Source: Phyto melanocephala | Lineage: Eukaryota > Arthropoda > Insecta > Diptera > Rhinophoridae | Assembly: GCA_941918925.1 (NCBI GenBank) | Contig: OW799234.1 | Location: forward strand, 45,600,412-45,664,411 | Direction of reading: 5' to 3' | DNA length: 64,000 bases | In this document: positions 11,194 through 21,721 of the stretch, in pieces | How positions within the stretch are numbered: position 1 is the stretch's first letter | How the letters are laid out: every line of letters begins with the position of its first letter | Made by a program: the position numbers and the translations under genes | Notes under the pieces: generated by a model | Databases searched by the model: none | What the model was told of the DNA's origin: nothing | The model's input: only the letters and a program-made list of their open reading frames with translations

Positions 11194-12010
11194 TCTATAT
11201 ATATAAAAGTGAAACTCTGTGTGTGTGTGTTAGCTATAGACTCCGAAACTGTAAAACCGATCGGACTCAAACTTTGGCAAGTTGTTGTACACATACCAGG
11301 GAGTGTTTATGGGTGGAAAAAAGTGGGCGGGGCCACGCCCATAAAAATAAGTTATCAGTTTTAGCTACTTGCACTTGACTGATTTTTCTGAAACTTTGCA
11401 CACATATCGAGCTGTCATGACTAAATAATTTCGTGATAAGAAAAGTGGGCTGGGCCACGCCCATAAAAAACTTTTAATTTTGAGGTACTTGCACTGGACC
11501 GATTTTTCTGAAACTTTGCACACATACTTAGCTGTCATAACCATATAATTTCGTGATTAGAAAAGTGGGCATGGCCACGCCCATAAAAAAAGGTTATAAT
11601 TTTGAGGTACTTGCACTAGACCGATTATTCTGAAACTTTGCACACATATTGAGCTGTTCTGACTTTACAATTTCGTGATTAGAAAAGTGGGCAGGGCCAC
11701 GCCCATAAAAAAAGGTTATAATTTTGAAGTACTTTCACCAGAGACATTTTTCTGAAACTTTGCACACATATCGAGCTGTCATGACTAAATAATTTCGTGA
11801 TTAGAAAAGTGGGCACTGCCACGCCCATAAAAAAAGGTATCATTTTGAGGTACTTGCACTGAACCGATTCTTCTTAAACTTTGCACACATAGTGTGATGT
11901 TATGACTTTACAATTTCGTGGTTAAAAAAGTGGGCAATGACACGCACATAAAAAAATTATAATTTTTAGGTTTTTGCAATTGCGTAGCAACGCACGCCGG
12001 GTTTGGCTAG
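11194..12010 (+). mobile_element. Non-autonomous Helitron, copy 1
   Basis: Begins TCTATATATATAAAAGTG and ends with a GC-rich terminal segment (gcacgccgggtttgg) and CTAG. It sits exactly between A (11193) and T (12011), the Helitron 5'-TC...CTRR-3' layout with AT target and no duplication. The interior is a tandem array of about six units with a period of 120-123 bp. Landmark aaactttg is at about 11268, 11391, 11511, 11633, 11755 and 11876. Each unit also holds a gtgggc...gccacgcccat motif. No Rep/helicase coding. Inserted in the 3' part of the minus-strand LINE, where its last bases create the frame's apparent stop. Confidence 0.9.
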
Positions 12011-12404
12011 TTCAAGATACAAATTATTTTAGACTTTACAATATTAACATTTAAAGAAAAATCACCATATTGATAAAATTTATCAAATTCAGTACAAATT
12101 CTTAAAAATGGATTATAGTTGGCATAATTTCTTCTGAAAACTTTGACAGATAGTGGATAAAAATAACGTGTAGAACAAGATGGTACATTAAAAGAGATAT
12201 TGGAAATCAAAAAATCTGAGCATACATTTCCCTTTATTAAGTTGAGAACAAACGTGACATTTAGCATCGTTCTTCGACTTTATTTTAGCGTTGGCAGCTT
12301 TATAAGAGCAAGTCTATTTGTGTAAGGCGGCATGTTTAACGGATTCCAGTTAAGGCCTTGAAGACAAAATAACAGTAATTGTTTTTGTACAGATTCAAGG
12401 TCAA

Positions 12405-12447
12405 ATACGAATAAATCCAGTTAAGACAGTTTTCCGTAAATCAAATA
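12405..12447 (-). repeat. Second copy of a duplicated 46-bp LINE segment
   Basis: Virtually identical to 12717-12762 (shared start 'aaatacgaataaatccagtt'). The copy at 12717 encodes the expected NCLNWIYSYLTNRRQN stretch ahead of the PQGS block. The copy here joins the YADD block directly to the C-terminal tail and marks a deletion of the intervening coding sequence. Confidence 0.85.
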
Positions 12448-12764
12448 CGAAAGAAACACATGTATTTGCATTTTTCAGGATTCAGCTCCATTAGGTTAAG
12501 ATTACACCAAGAACAAAAAGCATCCAAGTCCTTTTGAAGGAGGATATGATCAGCATGATGATTATAACTAAGGAATATTTTTACGTCATCAGCATACATT
12601 AGAACATCCGAGAATTTAATCGAATTTGACAGATCGTTAATAAATAGGGAAAACAGCAATGGACCAAGATGACTACCCTGTGGGACACGAGAAACAAACA
12701 TTCTGCCTTCTATTCGTCAAATACGAATAAATCCAGTTAAGACAGTTTTCCGTAAATCAAATCA

Positions 12765-13409
12765 GGGGCCGAATTACGGCATTCGAACGTGATCGAAATT
12801 GTAAAATTCTTATTATACCCTGTTCAGACAGATATTTTTAATTGTTTCAATTAACTGTTGATTGAGCAATTAAAATAAGTGTTCACACATACTCAATTTA
12901 TCTTACTCAATTAGCATTTGATAGCTGAAAAATACGAAGTATTTATACCAAATCAAATAATGCCTTCTTTTCAGTGTTTTTCCTGTTGATAAAATATATT
13001 TACAATTATATTTACATATGTATATACTTATATGTATGTATTTAAATTTATTTAAAAATTTTTTTTAAAATTTCATCAAACATTTTCCATTTTATTAATT
13101 TTTATTTTTTGTATATTTATTTGTTTGACATTAGAAATGCCACCTATAGAATTTTCTTCTCACTGAACATACTTCTCAAGAGTTGTATTTCGAGTTTTAG
13201 TGAAACAATTAAGTATATATTGCTCAATTTAAAAATAATTTTTAGTATGGCATATTGAGCTCAATATGGCCTTTAATTGCGAAAATATTATAAATTGACA
13301 ATTAAGGCGCCTGTGTGAACATAGTATTAGAATCTCTATACCTAAAGCACAGCGAACTCGATCGTTCGAGTAAAATTTCGATCGTGATCGAATGCCGTAA
13401 TTCGGCCCC
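12765..13409. mobile_element. MITE with GGGGCCGAATTACGGCATTC termini
   Basis: The 20-bp left end (ggggccgaattacggcattc) recurs inverted at the right end (gaatgccgtaattcggcccc), and similarity continues inward with gatcg motifs. Interior about 600 bp, non-coding, rich in tcaatta motifs. A 125-bp relative lies at 14265-14389. The target duplication cannot be fixed: tgat/atca occurs near both sides but out of register. Confidence 0.85.
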
Positions 13410-14264
13410 AGATCAAGTTTTTTATTAGAAGTTTGTGATTGACTTTAACAAAAGCTTTACTAAAGTCGGTGTAAATTGCATCAGTTTGCTTCTGTTCAAC
13501 AAAACCACGATTTACTAGCATAGTAAAGTGCAGCAGATTAGTTACAGTTGAACAACCCTTTTGAAAACCATGTTGTAAAGGAGACAAGATAGCTGACACT
13601 TGATGACAAAGATGGTCTGTTATGATTTTCTCAAACATTTTGGGTATGATACTAAGTTTAGCAATACCTCTATATTTAGCAATGTTATTTATGCAGCCAG
13701 ATTTATATAATGGAATAATGAAAGAATCTTTCCATGAAAGAAATGAAATGTTGAAAATTAAAGTAAGAGGGGCAGCGAAAGCCTCAGCACAATTAATAAT
13801 TCCATCCATTCCATTCCATCAGGTCCGTATTTATAAGAAAATTTAAGCTTTTTTAAACTGGTTAGAACTGTTGATTCATCATGAAATGGAATTGATATAG
13901 CTGGATTTAAGCATTCTGTTAGCGGATAATTATTTGATTCATCAAAATTCGCATGGGAATAAGTGGTAGAAAAGAAATCAGCGAACATATTGCTTATTGT
14001 TAAGTCATCAACGGATTCAAGATTTTGGTACTTCATAACTGATGGAAATGCAATTGTATTTCCTTTGGAATTTACAAACTTATAGATATGTATGTACATA
14101 TGTATACTTTTTTTTGTGATTGAAATTAATTTACACACATGTAATATGACTTAAGACTGAATTTTAATTGTTACTTATCTTTGTTTTTTTGGTTTTATTT
14201 CTCTACAAAAAAATTTTAAAAAAATTTTGTTTTTTTAACTATCAGTGCATTTTTAAATTGTCCT

Positions 14265-14389
14265 GGGGCCAAATTACGGCATTCGATCACGATCAAATTT
14301 TACTCGAACGATCGAGTTCGCTGTACTTTATAGAGAATCTAATAAGAATTTTTACATTTCGATCACGTTCGTACTTGCAACTTGCCCCC
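14265..14389. mobile_element. Short copy of the GGGGCC MITE
   Basis: Left end ggggccaaattacggcattc and a degenerate right end with gatcacgttcg and gccccc match the element at 12765-13409. It also retains 'actcgaacgatcgagttcg', a perfect palindrome. The long interior is gone. Confidence 0.75.
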
Positions 14390-14725
14390 AGATATTTTTT
14401 TAAAATCCAGGTGAAATTTTTCCATTGTCCGGTTATTTGACTTTTGATATTTAACTGTTTAAATTCTCAGATATCAGGCCTTTGCAAAATTATATTATTG
14501 AATGAATACAATTAAGAAAGGTTCCTCCTCGATATAAAAAAAAATTGTAGTAGTCACGACACAGAAAGATGCTACAAATATACATAAAAAAGTATCTAGA
14601 GAGAATATTGTAACAAACAAAAAATTAAAAAAAACAGTACATACATACAAATATATTTGTAAACTAGCTTGTGCCCGCGACTTCGTCTGTGTAGTTATCG
14701 GGATAAAAGGAAGACTTAGTATTAA

Positions 14726-15866
14726 CAAGTAAGAGCGCTATATTCGCCCGTGCCGAATCTTATATACCCTTCACAACGTGTAGTTATGCAATAACAGTAG
14801 TTTGCATTACCATTCATCCCATATGAAATACGTACATACATAAAAAAAAACACACATATATAAAAACATCCCATTGTAAAATTATAAATTTACGTATGTA
14901 TGTTAAAAAAAATAAATTTAGAAAATATTAAAAAAAAAATTAAAAAAAAAATAATTAAAATATTGTTACAGATTTATTTTAAAGTAGCTTAATTTACATT
15001 ATAATTTATTTTAGTTGTATCAGTTAAAGTTACTGTAGTTGTATTTGTATTAGTTTATTTTGCTGGTTTTTCGAACATGATGTTTGTTGTTATGTGTAGC
15101 ATACTTTTAGGCACATCTATTATTCGTACCTATTACCGAACACCACTATGTTACTATAAATAGCCGAACAACACAGCTAATGTAATCAGTATTACAGTAG
15201 AGCTTGTAAAGCGCGTATCAAAGTGTGTTTGATAATCAAAGTGTATAACCATAAGTGTAATAAGTAAAGTGATATTAAAGTAATCTTTGAGTGTGTTTAA
15301 GTAAATAAAGTGCTCTTAATTTTATAAAGAATTTCAACTGTTTTTGATTGCAATAGAAGAACTCAAGAGGTTTATTTAAAGGAAATAATCCAACGTTTAT
15401 AAAAGGTATAAACGTAACAATATATATAATAAATATAAAACAAAAAAAAAAATTAAAAAAATATAAAAAAAAATAATAAAAATATATTAAATAAAAAATA
15501 ATTAAAAAAAATAAATATAAAAAAAATAAAAAAAAAATTTTTTTGGCCTAGCTGAAATTCGATGCCACGTTTTCTCGTGGGTTTTTGCTCATATCTCAGT
15601 TGTTTATGTTGTTTCAATACCAATCTACTACCGAATATTTCTGATATTTTAATACCTCACCCAGGTCCAAGCGATGTCGGGGGGCTTCAAAAAGTTGATT
15701 TCAAAATACACACGGACAGACGGACAGACTGACAGAGCTTAATCGACTCCTCTATTCATAAGCTTTAAGAAAATATATACTTTATGGGGTCGGAAATGAA
15801 AATTGTAGAAATTTCACACGGAATGGCAAACCTATTTATACCCTTTTTCACTGTGTGAAGGGTATA
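14726..15866 (+). mobile_element. Hairpin-ended element holding a solo LTR
   Basis: Starts aacaagtaagagcgctat and ends gtgtgaagggtataaaa. The block order matches 60066-60961: attcg...cgaat hairpin, tatacccttcacaacgtg, 'catcccattgtaaaa', AT-rich block, 'gattcgatgccacgttttct', 'gtcggggggcttcaaaaagt', acggacagacgg block, terminal hairpin. The AT-rich block is interrupted by the solo LTR at 14964-15419. Itself inserted in the 14655-16115 repeat. Confidence 0.85.
14964..15419 (+). mobile_element. Solo LTR, 456 bp, with ATAT target duplication
   Basis: Begins TGTTAC and ends GTAACA, perfect 6-bp inverted termini of the TG...CA kind. ATAT precedes (14960-14963) and follows (15420-15423), a 4-bp duplication as made by Gypsy-type integrases. 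Inside are a TATAAATA box (15155-15162), a transcribed-region-like segment and AATAAA (15304-15309), the expected LTR order. No internal retroelement sequence adjoins it, so it arose by LTR-LTR recombination. The AT-rich target makes the duplication less telling than usual; the termini and the interruption of a known repeat support the call. Confidence 0.75.
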
Positions 15867-16115
15867 AAAACAAAAATAAAAATTATTACAACACAAACAA
15901 CCCGTTTAGGATGTGTGTTGATAAGTTTTCCAACGACTTTGCCTGGTTATCGTGATAAAAAGTAGCCTATGTGTTAATCTAGGTTGTTATCTATCTATGT
16001 GCCGAATTTCATTTGGTTACTTTCAGCCGTTTTTGCGTGATTGAATAACAAATATCCAAACATACAAACATTGACATTTATTATATTAAGTAGGAGGATA
16101 TGCACATACATACAT

Positions 16116-16574
16116 TTGTATATGTGGTTACATTTACGAAGAGGAAACACTTGTTGATTTCGCAACTATTCTTTCTTTGCAGATATAATTTTTATAAACA
16201 ATAAAAGTATTTTCATTCATGAGAATTGAGTGATTAAATATCAAAAACAATAATAAGAATTCTTATAAATAAGTAACGTGTTTTATTTTATCAATTCAAA
16301 CTCAAAATCACAGTAAAATAATAACAATAATAAAAACTCAACTTGTTGCATGTGCAGACAAGTGCGCAAAATCCCTTAAACTGAGATTGAGTGATTGTTG
16401 AGATAAAGGATATCCTTTATCCTTCTATAAGCAAACAAAAAAAAAAATAAAAAATTAAAAAAACACACAAATTGTTAACTCAATGAATGTTAATATTAAG
16501 TGCAGTGTTATAATAAGCACACAACACGTGCATTTAAACTTTTTTTATTTTTATTTTTAAATTTTTTTTCTTCG
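16116..16574. other. Unassigned stretch
   Basis: No gene or element recognised. Confidence 0.55.
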
Positions 16575-16895
16575 CCGAGTGGTCTGCTCATCATTTTTGT
16601 ATGTAAGGGCCCTTCTTTTAATGGTGAATAACTGGCATCAATTAAAAGTTAAGTTAAAGCTTCTCTAGGAACTGCTTTGGGGTGTTTTGTAAAATAATTC
16701 TTGATTTTCCGATCTTCTCTTACAGTTGTAACACGGGGTCTAACACCTTTATAGGTTGTATAGATGTTACCATTATAAACAATGCGCGAAATCGTTGATT
16801 TTGAAACAGAGTTCTTTGTAGAAATTTCTTTTTGAGAAAGCCCATTTCTAAAATCATGTAATACTTCTTATTTAAAATCAGAATTAGATAATAAA
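16575..16895 (-). pseudogene. Tc1-type transposase N-terminal relic
   Basis: On the minus strand it reads LHDFRNGLSQKEISTKNSVS, then KSTISRIVYNG, TTYKGVRPRVTTVREDRKIK and NYFTKHPKAVPREAL. This is the paired helix-turn-helix DNA-binding domain of Tc1-like transposases followed by the GRPR-like linker (here GVRPR) and the start of the second HTH. The DDE catalytic domain is absent. A stop lies upstream of LHDF. A Tc1-type terminal sequence at 17860-17885 probably marks the 5' end of the same element. Confidence 0.75.
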
Positions 16896-16917
16896 TTAAT
16901 GTTTTCTACCTTTTTAA

Positions 16918-16984
16918 TTTATTTATATAACAGTTGTTTGTTGGTCTCAAGCTCAATACAAAAAACAACTGTTATATAAATAAA
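16918..16984. repeat. Perfect 22-bp inverted repeat with 23-nt loop
   Basis: Arms tttatttatataacagttgttt style at 16918-16939 and 16963-16984 are exact reverse complements. The loop includes tctcaagctcaataca. It could be two head-to-head copies of a Tc1-type terminal sequence or a stem-loop of other origin. Confidence 0.8.
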
Positions 16985-17859
16985 ATCAAAATTGTTTTTA
17001 TTTTCTGATGATTTTAACGCTTTCAACAGTTAGTAATAACTATTAAAGAACAATAGTTTTAGTCAATTTATTTTTAAAATATAACGGCCTGAATCTCACA
17101 TTATTAAAAAGGATTGCGATTACCGTTATTTCCTAGCATTTGCTAGTATAAATTGCTTCGTAAAGAGTAAGAGTACTGAGTGTTGCAAATGTTTTGAACA
17201 CATGCATTTTGAAATCACCCAATGTAATTAATTTTTTTTTGTTGTTTTAATTTAATGTTATTAATTTATGTTGTAGATTTTTGTTTGGCTTTAGGTCATA
17301 AAAATTAAATTTTGTTTTTTTATTTTTAAAGGAAAGATTTTAAATTTCTTTATTTATTTTATTTTTTAATTTATTTTATTTGTTTAACAAAAACAATGTA
17401 TGAAGAAATAAAAAAAAATTTTTACTTACTTATTGTTATTTGAACCAAGGCCAATTTATGCAGGTGAAATTATCAGCCCAGCTGATGGGAAAACTTTTTA
17501 TCAAAATTTTATTTAATTCGCCTTGATTTCATTTATTATAGGAAATGTGATTTTGGTTTCTGTATTAAACAATTAACTTGAGTATACTTTTTTGATAATA
17601 AATGTGCTTAATTTATGTTTATTTGTTGCTTTGGCGGCATTAATAATGTGTTTAAAAATGTATATCCTTTTTTTAATCAAATTTTATTATATTTAATATT
17701 TAAAAACAACTTTTCTATCCCTGATATACAAATTGGCCTTGACATAAAACATCCCATGAAAAGTTGCTTTGTTGTATCAATTCGCCGTTGCATATACCTT
17801 ATGGATATGTCTTGATTTGAACAATATAAATCAATGAAAATAACAAATTCAATCCCAGT

Positions 17860-17885
17860 TCCCAATGTTTTGACCAGTACTGTAT
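17860..17885 (-). mobile_element. Tc1-type terminal repeat
   Basis: Reads ccaatgttttgaccagtact then gta; its reverse complement begins TACAGTACTGGTCAAAACAT, a typical Tc1 end starting CAGT after TA. A related tgttttgaacaca motif lies at about 17190, possibly an internal direct repeat of a long terminal repeat. The opposite end was not found. Confidence 0.55.
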
Positions 17886-18131
17886 GTACATATGTACATA
17901 CATACATATGTATATGCATTTAAACGTAAACGTTGGAAAAAAGTTGTTAATTAACGCATACGTAAAAAGAATTGTAGTAAATATAATACACCATTTGGGT
18001 ATTAATTGGAATTTGTTAAGGAACAAATAAAACTTATATAACTTGATCGCAGCACCTCTTATCGGGTTAAGTTGCGAATTCAATAAACTTAAGGATCTAC
18101 CTGAATGAAAACACAAAATTAAAAAAAAAAA

Positions 18132-19096
18132 CAAGTAAGAATCTGGTAATACCCTTCACCATCATGTACATAGGTATAATCCCACATCGTAGCTATATTT
18201 GATGTTATACGCTATTTTTCCTTATTATTTCCGACGCCATCCTTGAGCTTAAATTTTAACGTAGTTTACTGTATTTTACTAGTCAAGCCCTTTAATTTGA
18301 TACTCATATTGATAGGGTTAAAAAAATTTGATACGCCATTTTGTTTTAGACAACATTTTACATTTTTATTTTACATTTACATTTTATAATTTACTGTATT
18401 CTACTGGTCAAGGCTTTTCATTTGATACCAATATTGAGGGGATTCAAGCAGTTACATTTTAAAATACCAGATTTTACCCATATAGAAATTTTTGATCCGC
18501 CATTTTGTAGTGGCGGCCAACATGAATTTTAATATTTTTATAGTGCTTATTTTGCGCTAGTCAAGTCCTTTCAGATGATACCAATATTGAATCTCTCGGT
18601 TGTCTAGAAGCGGAAAAAAAATAATTTTCGTTTGAAAATTTTGGGAATATATATTTAAAAAAAAATTTGCCTATAACTTTAATATATAACACGAATATCT
18701 CCAGAGGCATATTATATCTACAAGTAGTAAATTATTCTATGGCTGAAAAATTCTAATTTCGGTGGTAAAAATATGGGAAAAAACAGAGGCAGTCGTGTTT
18801 ATTTGCTCGTATTTCAGAAAGTTATGGGGCGATTGTGCTGAATTTCAATAGCGATTCATTCCCGAATATTTCCGAAAGATTGATACCATACACAGATCTG
18901 AGGAACATATAGTTGCTTCTAAAAGTTGATTTTAACCAACACACGGACAGACGGTCATGGCTTAATCTACTCCTCTATTTATAAGCTTTCAGAAAATATA
19001 TAGTACTTTATGGGGTCGAAAATGAAAATTGTAAAAAGTACAAACGGAATGACAAAGGTATATATACCCTTGTGCACCACAGATGAAAGTTATAAA
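18132..19096 (+). mobile_element. Hairpin-ended element, long diverged copy
   Basis: Starts aacaagtaagaatctggta followed by atacccttcacca, and ends 'caccacagatgaaagttata'. The middle contains two or more degenerate units of a roughly 110-bp motif (tcaagcccttt, catttgataccaatattgag, gccattttgt), seen again inverted at 43320-43830. The 3' half matches 2889-3430 closely. The terminal stem is slightly damaged (gaaagttata for gaagggtata). Confidence 0.8.
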
Positions 19097-19739
19097 AAGG
19101 TGGAACCCAGTTGGCAACGTCTTCAAAACGTTTTAAGTGACGGTTTTAAATGAACAGAAAATGTTAAAAGATATATCGAGGCTGATTAACCAAATCGTTT
19201 GCGAAAATTAGAAGCAGTTAATCACGAAATCATACAATATAAAGTAACCAATAAAACTAAAATATAATTTAAAAAAAAATAATTAACGATATTTTTAAAT
19301 AAAAAAATTAAGAATTTTTAATGTATGTATGTATGCATGTATGTATGTATTAAGCCGTTTGCCTACTTTTGTGATAAAATCAAATTTTTGAAGACTTAAT
19401 ACCATTGTAAATTGTACACAATATACAAAAGCATATGAGCGAAAATAAAAATAATATTAACTGCCATAAATTTGTATTTTTATTGTTTTGGAATTCACTT
19501 AAGTTTGTACAAAAAGTTTTTCGCGCATATTATAAGTAGGAAATATCTGCTTATTTATACTATCTCGTGGTAATATGATCATTGTAATTTTGCATTACAT
19601 TTCCATTAACAGGTGTGTGTTTGTATGTACATAAATCCTTTTAATATATTTATTCATACGGATGTATCTAGAAATGAATGATACATGGGCATGTTATAAA
19701 GTTTTAATTGGCTAACTTTTGCACTAAGTACATATTCAA

Positions 19740-19770
<31 letters not shown>

Positions 19771-20762
19771 CATACATACATACCTACAAACATACATTAC
19801 ATATAATATCATACATTTAATTTTTTTTGGATAACAAAATATTCATATACATTAGGGTCTATAATTTCCTTTATCCAAGTAATTTTACCATAATATCGAT
19901 AAATTTAACTTAAAGACTACTACTGCTCTTGTTAATAAATAAAATAAATCAAAATATTTTTGAAAGACAATTTTGAAAATTTTTTGACCGAGTAAGGGTC
20001 TTTTTGCGTTGCATTTGTAACTATCAGAACAAAGTTAGTATAAAAGAAAAAATATTCAAAAGTGTTCATAGCAACCCATATACAGTTGCTGAATGTTTGT
20101 AAAAGCATAAACTGATAACTGCTGGACCATTAGTTACCAGAACAAAGTTTGATTAAAAAAAAAAAATAAGAAAATATGGCGTGTATCTCAAATACCAGAT
20201 TTATGTAGTTCATAAACGAACTGGTTCAATTGAACGATTCAGTTGATTAAACTTTATGAACTAGTTCAATCCTTTATTTTAATTAGACTTAGTTAAATTG
20301 GTGAATACAACAAAATGAACTTAACATATGTTGATACGAATTAAACTACATTTACCTATTATGGTGTTTCCTTTCACACTTTTTCTGACAGAAATTAAAT
20401 ACATTTTGCTCTAAAATTAATTAATCGCATTTTGATTTAAAACTGGTATGTCCGCGTTATTGTAAGCAATTCTTATTTTGTTTTCTGAAAATTTCTTTAA
20501 TTTTCGCTTTGTTTATTGTAAATATTTTAATTTTTTGTCGCATATACAAATTTTTATTTTATATGTATGTACATATGTCTCTTTCTAAAGCTTGTGCTTA
20601 AAAGTAAATTAATTAGTTTAAAACAGAACACATAGCTTAGAATAAGAAATAGATAGCGATTGAACTTAATAAACGACCTAGTTGATTTTTTAACTATGAA
20701 TTAAAATGAATTATTTAGCAAAAGTCTACCAAACACAAATATATATTTGTTTTAAGGAATAA
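19097..20762. other. Unassigned AT-rich stretch
   Basis: No gene recognised. Contains tatg/cata tetranucleotide runs at about 19321-19350 and 19739-19800. Confidence 0.6.
19739..19800. repeat. CATA tetranucleotide microsatellite
   Basis: Mostly (CATA)n with short TA and CCTA interruptions. Confidence 0.85.
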
Positions 20763-21288
20763 GGTGATTCATCGTGAGGTTTGATTTTCAATAGGCGTTT
20801 TTTATCAGATTACGCATAACACATTTTCTGCTTAATGGATACATTAATAAACAAAATTGCCGTATTTTACCAAGAGCTTCAACGATATGGTGTGGTTTAT
20901 GGGCTGGTGCAATGAGGCAAATCAGAACCATTTTGGTAAGCGATTAATTTAACGTTTTGCTAATGAATGGCCACCTTAATTATGTGATATCACACCTTTG
21001 GTATATTTGCTATGGGCATTTGTAAGGTCTGAGGTCTTCAGCAATAAGCCAGCTACGATTGGCGTTTTGGAAGCCTTCATTACTCGTATTATTTGCGATA
21101 TAAAAAAAATCGGCAAAAATTTTACCTTTCGAATGGGCCACCTCAGACGTAGTCATAGCCTACATTTACATAACATAATTTTTAAACAGAAATGCTATAA
21201 ATTGTTATTTTAACTGATAATTTCAAGTTCACTTTCATGTTTATGTGTTTTATTTTACAATATAAATTAAACCTCACGATTAATCATA
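20763..21288 (+). mobile_element. Mariner-type element, internal deletion derivative
   Basis: Left end ggtgattcatcgtgaggttt and right end aaacctcacgattaatca are inverted repeats. The interior keeps the transposase C-terminus at 20998-21213: LLWAFVRSEVFSNKPATIGV continuing to an IRR-like helix and a RRSHS...NIIF terminus, matching the FLWGYVKS...KPATI...GGH..EIIF end of insect mariner-like transposases. The catalytic triad region is deleted. The right-end sequence closely matches the left end of the mariner at 52921, so they are one family. Confidence 0.8.
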
Positions 21289-21522
21289 GAATATAGACCG
21301 TTTATAGAGGTAAAGAATTTTTTTTAAATTAAAACACAACCAATTCCAATGGAATCACCAGCAATATTTGAGCAATTTTCAGGGAAAGATATTTTTTTTT
21401 ACTCAGAAAATATGCATTCGAGGGTTGAAAATTGGAAAAAAATTTTGACAATTTTATGTTTTTAAGCAGAATGCAATGCCTTTTCTGTAACTTTTTTAGT
21501 TCAGCAAATGTAAAGTTACCAA

Positions 21523-21713
21523 CAAGGCGAATTCAATAAGGTGAACTCGTCGCTAAAACAACTACAAAATGAAAAAATACAAACGTGTATTTTGTTAGTG
21601 TAAAACAAAACGATATATCAAAAATACACAAAAATTTGACAAGTGGTTCCTAGAAGTAGTCAACAGCTGATGATCAGCTGATCTAATAAGTTCACCTTAT
21701 TGAATTCGCCTTG
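21523..21713. mobile_element. MITE, 191 bp, with 8-bp target duplication
   Basis: Termini CAAGGCGAATTCAATAAGGT and its exact inverse bound a non-coding interior. GTTACCAA lies directly outside both ends (21515-21522 and 21714-21721), an unambiguous 8-bp target duplication. An additional palindromic cagctgatgatcagctg lies near the right end. The CAAGGC start resembles the 9-bp-duplication MITEs at 28232 and 36258. Confidence 0.9.
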
Positions 21714-21721
21714 GTTACCAA

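Larger units (their letters stand above)
11111..14085 (-). mobile_element. Jockey/CR1-type LINE, 5'-truncated, holding a Helitron and a MITE
   Basis: On the minus strand the order is: pre-RT segment at about 14085-13810 (KFVNSKGNTIAFPSVMKYQN, then ISNMFADFFSTTYS); RT fingers and palm from 13809 (SFIIPLYKSG, YRGIAKLSIIPKMFEKII, GFQKGCSTVTNLL and YTDFSKAF with the first catalytic Asp); then VPQGSHLGPLLFSLFIND and the catalytic box MYADDVKIF (12441-12701); then the C-terminal tail at 12267-12011 (VFRRNYANYNPFLRICTEFD). A MITE (12765-13409) splits the palm and a Helitron (11194-12010) sits in the 3' end. The 3' end finishes in an aataaataaataatt tail at about 11111-11125. Several frameshifts and a deletion between the YADD block and the tail, marked by a duplicated 46-bp segment, make it inactive. 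Confidence 0.87.
14655..16115 (+). repeat. Dispersed repeat (CTAGCTTGTGCCCGCGAC type), split by an insertion
   Basis: The left part (14655-14725) reads ctagcttgtgcccgcgactt. The right part (about 15895-16115) has gttgttatctatctatgtgc, a 'gccgtttttgcgtgattg' block and a terminal ttattatattaagtagg. The same blocks occur inverted at 61780-62117, so this is one element. Short non-coding insect repeats with this opening are common; I cannot say whether it derives from a LINE 3' end or another class. Confidence 0.7.

Noticed and set aside
11267..11990. Regular repeat array that could be mistaken for a CRISPR or host satellite
   Set aside because: Units of 120 bp lie between Helitron termini and contain no spacer structure; the sequence is eukaryotic.
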